Positions 6,533 through 9,329 of a stretch of 9,329 nt of DNA are shown piece by piece. Each line of letters starts with the position of its first letter. Within the stretch, counting starts at the first letter, position 1. The position numbers and the translations under genes were made by a program. The notes below the pieces were generated by a model that worked only from the letters and a program-made list of their open reading frames with translations, did no database searches and was not told the origin of the DNA. Source of the stretch: Actinomycetes bacterium. GTDB lineage: Bacteria > Actinomycetota > Aquicultoria > CAJVYJ01 > JAUVQD01. The stretch covers positions 1 to 9,329 of the forward strand of contig JAUVQD010000035.1 of the NCBI GenBank assembly GCA_030598355.1. The letters are read 5' to 3'.

Positions 6533-7213
6533 ATGAGAATTCTTTTAGTTGAAGATGAGAAGAGAATATCTGATTCTATCAAAAGGGGTCTTGAACAGGA
6601 GACCTTCGCTGTTGATACCGCCTTTGATGGCGAGGCAGGTTATGATCTGGCAATTACAGAGGATTACGACGTCATTATTTTAGATCTGATGCTACCAAAA
6701 CTTGACGGCCTTGAGGTATGCAGACGGCTAAGAAAAGATCAAAACCACTCCCCCATTCTTATGCTCACAGCCAAGAGTCAACTGCATGACAGGGTCAATG
6801 GACTAAACGCCGGAGCGGACGATTATTTGATCAAACCTTTTGCGTTTACCGAGCTCTTAGCTCGAATAAAGGCCTTAACTCGACGACCCAAGAACAGCCT
6901 TGATGCTTTACTGGCAGCCAATGGATTAAAGCTAGATACTTTAACATATGAAGTAAGCCGCGATGGCAAAGAAATCAGACTTTCAAAAAAAGAGTTCTCA
7001 TTGCTCGAATACTTGCTTAGAAACAAGGGCCAAATACTGACAAAGGACCAGATTATTGACCATGTTTGGGATTATGACTCCGATATTTTGCCGAATACGG
7101 TCGAGGTCTATATCGGTTACTTAAGGAACAAGATTGACAAGCCCTTTGAAAAGAAAGAACCGCTTATTCTTACTGTCAGGGGCTTTGGCTATAAGGTTGG
7201 GGGGCATAAATAA
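6533..7213 (+). CDS. OmpR/PhoB-family response regulator
   Basis: DNA-binding output half of a two-component system with the adjacent kinase. Counting from the ATG, the receiver domain spans about 1-117, with acidic pocket Glu7-Asp8, phosphoacceptor Asp51, Thr79 and Lys101. The winged-helix DNA-binding domain covers about 125-223 and shows the usual LSKKEFSLLEYLLRN segment and the RGFGYKV wing at its end. At 226 residues it is full length. The ATG at 6533 is chosen because family members start MRILLVEDE; a TTG two codons earlier (6527) is also in frame. There is no Shine-Dalgarno, and an extended -10 just upstream suggests a leaderless message. It overlaps the kinase gene by 1 bp (TAATG). Tandem boxes in its promoter match those before the secreted-protein gene, consistent with autoregulation. 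Confidence 0.95.
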   Translation: MRILLVEDEKRISDSIKRGLEQETFAVDTAFDGEAGYDLAITEDYDVIILDLMLPKLDGLEVCRRLRKDQNHSPILMLTAKSQLHDRVNGLNAGADDYLIKPFAFTELLARIKALTRRPKNSLDALLAANGLKLDTLTYEVSRDGKEIRLSKKEFSLLEYLLRNKGQILTKDQIIDHVWDYDSDILPNTVEVYIGYLRNKIDKPFEKKEPLILTVRGFGYKVGGHK

Positions 7214-8223
7214 TGTTTCGCTCAGCCCGCATAAGGCTGACGGCCTGGTATCTATTGATAATCATATTGATCAGCGCGGCCTTTAGCATAGCGATCTACC
7301 TCGGAGTCTCTAACGACATCGAAAGACGCTTTAGCCGGCTTGAAAGCAAACTAATGCGAGACAATGACGGCCTGAAAATGCCACGGGGCATGCACCAGAT
7401 TATGCATGGTCACTTTCTAGAAGCCCGAAACCGAATATTGTTGATCTTGATTATTGTGAACGGGTCAATTGTGATCATATCTTCAGGGGCAGGTTATTTC
7501 CTAGCCGGAAAAACCCTTGAACCTATAGAGGAATCACTAGAAGAACAAAAGAGATTTGTGGCTGACGCTTCCCATGAACTCAGAACCCCCTTAACTTCAT
7601 TGAAGACTTCTATCGAGGTGGCTCTGCGCGATAAGAAATTGAATAAGCAAACGGCTAAGGACGTGCTATCTAACAGCCTAGAGGATGTTGATAATCTGGA
7701 AACATTGGCCTCGGATCTTCTAATACTCGCGCAATCCGATGCTTCAAATCAGAAAATTAGCTTTGAAACGGTCGATCTAGCACCAATCGTTGAACGCGCC
7801 CGTAAGAATGTAGAGCCCACCTCACGCAAGAAAAGCACTTCTTTGCAAATTGAAGTTGAACCTTTAGTCATTGAGGCCCAAGCGCAGAGCCTTGAAAAGC
7901 TTCTCACCATTCTGCTCGATAACGCCCTGAAGTATACGCAGGAGAAGGGTAAAATTATTTTAACTGCAGTAAAAGATGGTAATTCCGTTGTCTTTAAGAT
8001 AAACGACGACGGCATTGGGATCGACGAAAAAGATATTAGTCACATTTTTGACCGGTTCTACAGAGTTGATCAGTCACGCTCCAAAAATAAAATCGCCGGC
8101 TTTGGTTTGGGGCTCTCGATCGCCAAAAGAATTGTTGACACCCATAAAGGCTCAATTGATGTCACCAGCACGCTTGGGTCCGGCTCGACTTTTACCATCA
8201 AACTCCCTTTAGGTGAAAGCTAA
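7213..8223 (+). CDS. Sensor histidine kinase with a short Met/His-rich extracytoplasmic loop
   Basis: Membrane sensor kinase that should phosphorylate the upstream regulator. Two transmembrane helices (about 12-32 and 75-97) enclose an external loop of roughly 42 residues. That loop contains MPRGMHQIMHGHF (56-68), with three Met and three His in 13 positions, a possible metal-binding site. A short linker after the second helix leads to the HisKA domain, with His121 in the SHELRTPLTSL box. The HATPase domain has N box DNALKY (Asn237), G1 DDGIGI (265-270), F box FDRFYR (279-284) and G2 GFGLGLSI (296-303), all intact. The 336-residue length is that of a compact class I kinase without PAS domain. 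The signal is inferred, not shown; envelope stress is the alternative to metals. Confidence 0.95.
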   Translation: MFRSARIRLTAWYLLIIILISAAFSIAIYLGVSNDIERRFSRLESKLMRDNDGLKMPRGMHQIMHGHFLEARNRILLILIIVNGSIVIISSGAGYFLAGKTLEPIEESLEEQKRFVADASHELRTPLTSLKTSIEVALRDKKLNKQTAKDVLSNSLEDVDNLETLASDLLILAQSDASNQKISFETVDLAPIVERARKNVEPTSRKKSTSLQIEVEPLVIEAQAQSLEKLLTILLDNALKYTQEKGKIILTAVKDGNSVVFKINDDGIGIDEKDISHIFDRFYRVDQSRSKNKIAGFGLGLSIAKRIVDTHKGSIDVTSTLGSGSTFTIKLPLGES

Positions 8224-8247
8224 AACCCACAAGATATTTTTTCAATA

Positions 8248-8296
8248 TTCTCAGTGCTTTCTCAGACTTGTTGGGCAAAGTAGAGGTCAATACAGT
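8248..8296 (+). promoter_or_regulatory. Tandem TTCTCAG boxes and promoter of the secreted-protein gene
   Basis: Two identical TTCTCAG boxes (8248-8254 and 8259-8265) are spaced by 11 bp. Immediately after them come a weak -35 TTGTTG (8268-8273), a 17-bp spacer and -10 TACAGT (8291-8296). Activator boxes abutting a poor -35 are the classic layout of promoters activated by OmpR/PhoB regulators. The boxes match those in front of the regulator gene. Confidence 0.6.
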
Positions 8297-8322
8297 ACGC
8301 TAATGAGAAGGGAGGTGGCACA

Positions 8323-8838
8323 ATGAAAAGCAAAAAAGTATTGATAGCAGCCTTAGTCGCAACAGCTTTGGCAACAGTGGCTATCTTTGGAGCCGGCCTG
8401 GTTGTCGCGCAAACCACGGGTGACTATCCCCCTATCGTAAAAAGACTCGCGGAGAAATTTAATCTCGACATCACTGATGTTGAGAGGGTCTTTGACGAAG
8501 AACGCGAAGCCCACCATGAGGAAATGCACGCTCAATGCGTGGAGCGCCTTGATAAAGCCGTAGAAGACGGCAAGCTCACCAAGGCCCAGAGCGCTGAGCT
8601 TTTAAAAATCTTGGACAAAAAGAAAGCTGATCATGACAAGATAAAGGATCTCTCGCCGGAAGAACAAAGAGAAGCCATGATAGCCCACAAAGCAGAATTG
8701 GATAAATGGGCGGCAGACAACGATGTAGACCTAAAAGATGTACTTGGCCATGGCCCAGGACATAAAAAGGGAGGCCGCGGAGGCGGAATGAAACATGGCC
8801 CAGGTGGCATGAAGGGAATGGGCAGGCATTCTATGTAG
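8323..8838 (+). CDS. Secreted helical protein with His/Met/Gly-rich tail, probable output of the two-component system
   Basis: I do not recognise a named gene. A clear signal peptide (basic KSKK, hydrophobic 6-28) probably ends near GLVVA-QTT (29/30), so the mature protein is outside the cytoplasmic membrane. The body (about 35-140) is charged and helical. It contains AHHEEMHAQC (63-72, with the only Cys) and two segments recalling the LTxxQ repeats of Spy/CpxP proteins: KLTKAQ (84-89) and LSPEEQ (110-115). A link to Firmicutes DUF2680-type proteins is also possible. The tail (142-171) is dominated by Gly, His, Met and Lys, a composition suited to binding soft metal ions. The ribosome site GGAGGTGG before the ATG is very strong. 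Its promoter carries the regulator boxes, and a strong terminator follows. Role inferred: metal-binding or chaperone-like envelope protein made on demand. Confidence 0.8.
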   Translation: MKSKKVLIAALVATALATVAIFGAGLVVAQTTGDYPPIVKRLAEKFNLDITDVERVFDEEREAHHEEMHAQCVERLDKAVEDGKLTKAQSAELLKILDKKKADHDKIKDLSPEEQREAMIAHKAELDKWAADNDVDLKDVLGHGPGHKKGGRGGGMKHGPGGMKGMGRHSM

Positions 8839-8871
8839 TTCGCCCCTGTAAGTCAACCATCAACCCCATAA

Positions 8872-8915
8872 ATAAAAAAACGCTCCTCGACGCAAGCGGG
8901 GAGCGTTATTTTTAT
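8872..8915. terminator. Bidirectional intrinsic terminator between convergent genes
   Basis: Stem AACGCTCCTCG (8879-8889) pairs with CGGGGAGCGTT (8897-8907), 11 bp with one G-T pair, around a 7-base loop. An A run at 8874-8880 precedes it and a T-rich run at 8906-8915 follows, so it can stop both the secreted-protein transcript and the YbjQ-family transcript. Confidence 0.85.
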
Positions 8916-8922
8916 TGGAAAC

Positions 8923-9240
8923 TCATTTTTTCAACTTTACAGCCGTTCCAAAAACAAAAAGCTCAGCTGCCCCGCCCATAATCGAAGACGTGGTAAAACG
9001 AATACACACAATGCCATCAGCCCCCAGCTTGGTCGCTTCTGCAATCATTCTATCGATCGACTGCTCTCGTGATTCACCGAGAAGTTTTGTGTATTCCTCA
9101 ATCTCCCCGCCGACGACGTTTCGAAGACCCGCCAAAATATCTTTTCCCACATGCCGCGCGCGTACGGTATTTCCCCGAACCAACCCAATTGTTTCCGTTA
9201 TCTGACTATCTTCGAATCTGTCTTGTGTTGTTAGCTTCAT
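8923..9240 (-). CDS. YbjQ/UPF0145 family protein (putative heavy-metal-binding domain)
   Basis: Small cytoplasmic protein of the YbjQ family (DUF74), known as an oligomeric fold and often labelled as a heavy-metal-binding domain by prediction only; no proven activity that I know of. Family features visible: ETIGLVRGNTVRARHVGKDI (16-35), NVVGGEIEEYTKLL (41-54), the helix with REQSIDRMIAEATKLGADGIV (58-78) and the end strands CIRFTTSSIMGGAAELFVFGTAV (79-101). At 105 residues it is complete. The ATG at 9240 has AGGGG about seven bases upstream. It starts 9 bp after the stop of an upstream gene on the same strand, so the two are probably in one operon, and it ends beside a bidirectional terminator. 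Confidence 0.92.
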   Translation of the reverse strand: MKLTTQDRFEDSQITETIGLVRGNTVRARHVGKDILAGLRNVVGGEIEEYTKLLGESREQSIDRMIAEATKLGADGIVCIRFTTSSIMGGAAELFVFGTAVKLKK

Positions 9241-9249
9241 ATTTCGCCC

Positions 9250-9329
9250 CTACCTCTTAACGTCTCTAGAATATCTGTCGCCTTTTACAGCCTCTAGCCG
9301 CTCTTTCAGGGCCTTGGCAAATAAGAACC
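9250..9329 (-). CDS. C-terminal end of an upstream gene (partial)
   Basis: Reading inward from the window edge, one minus-strand frame is open for 25 codons and ends with TAG at 9250-9252. It encodes LFAKALKERLEAVKGD followed by RYSRDVKR, a plausible charged helical C-terminus. The ribosome site of the YbjQ-family gene overlaps its stop, as expected for adjacent operon genes. The product cannot be identified from so short a piece, and chance openness is possible. Confidence 0.45.
   Translation of the reverse strand, partial: FLFAKALKERLEAVKGDRYSRDVKR

Noticed and set aside
9069..9260. Plus-strand frames opposite the YbjQ-family gene (8915-9205, 9069-9260)
   Set aside because: The minus strand carries the clearly conserved YbjQ motifs; these frames lack ribosome sites and family features.

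Overview
The window looks like chromosomal DNA of an anaerobic or microaerophilic bacterium of moderate G+C content. The evidence is a desulfoferrodoxin (superoxide reductase), a membrane-anchored five-heme cytochrome c and an FMN nitroreductase. TTG and GTG start codons are common and one regulator gene may be leaderless. The lineage cannot be fixed from the sequence. A DUF3052-like gene would fit Actinomycetota or a relative, but that is only a hint. I see no rRNA, tRNA, CRISPR array, transposase or phage gene. Layout, left to right: (1) A pentaheme cytochrome c gene on the minus strand, divergent from a secreted five-bladed beta-propeller gene whose reading frame is broken near both ends. 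(2) An FMN nitroreductase on the plus strand with its own promoter, then a MacB/LolCDE-type ABC exporter pair (permease and ATPase, overlapping by 8 bp). (3) On the minus strand, convergent with the exporter, a DUF3052-like gene followed by desulfoferrodoxin, with operator-like palindromes in front of desulfoferrodoxin. (4) A 285-bp intergenic stretch holding a terminator hairpin that belongs to no annotated gene and a perfect 28-bp inverted repeat. (5) A plus-strand two-component system (OmpR/PhoB-type regulator and histidine kinase, 1-bp overlap) followed, behind its own promoter, by a small secreted His/Met/Gly-rich helical protein. (6) A bidirectional terminator, then on the minus strand a YbjQ-family gene and the last 25 codons of the gene upstream of it. 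The most interesting unit is (5). The kinase has a short extracytoplasmic loop rich in Met and His, and the exported protein has a His/Met/Gly-rich tail and LTxxQ-like segments recalling the Spy/CpxP family. The same 7-bp box (TTCTCAG or TTATCAG), repeated with an 11-bp period, lies in front of both the regulator gene and the exported-protein gene. This suggests one regulon: an envelope or metal signal sensed by the kinase, with the secreted protein as output and possible feedback on the regulator. The boxes and the Met/His clusters are visible in the sequence; the metal role is inference.
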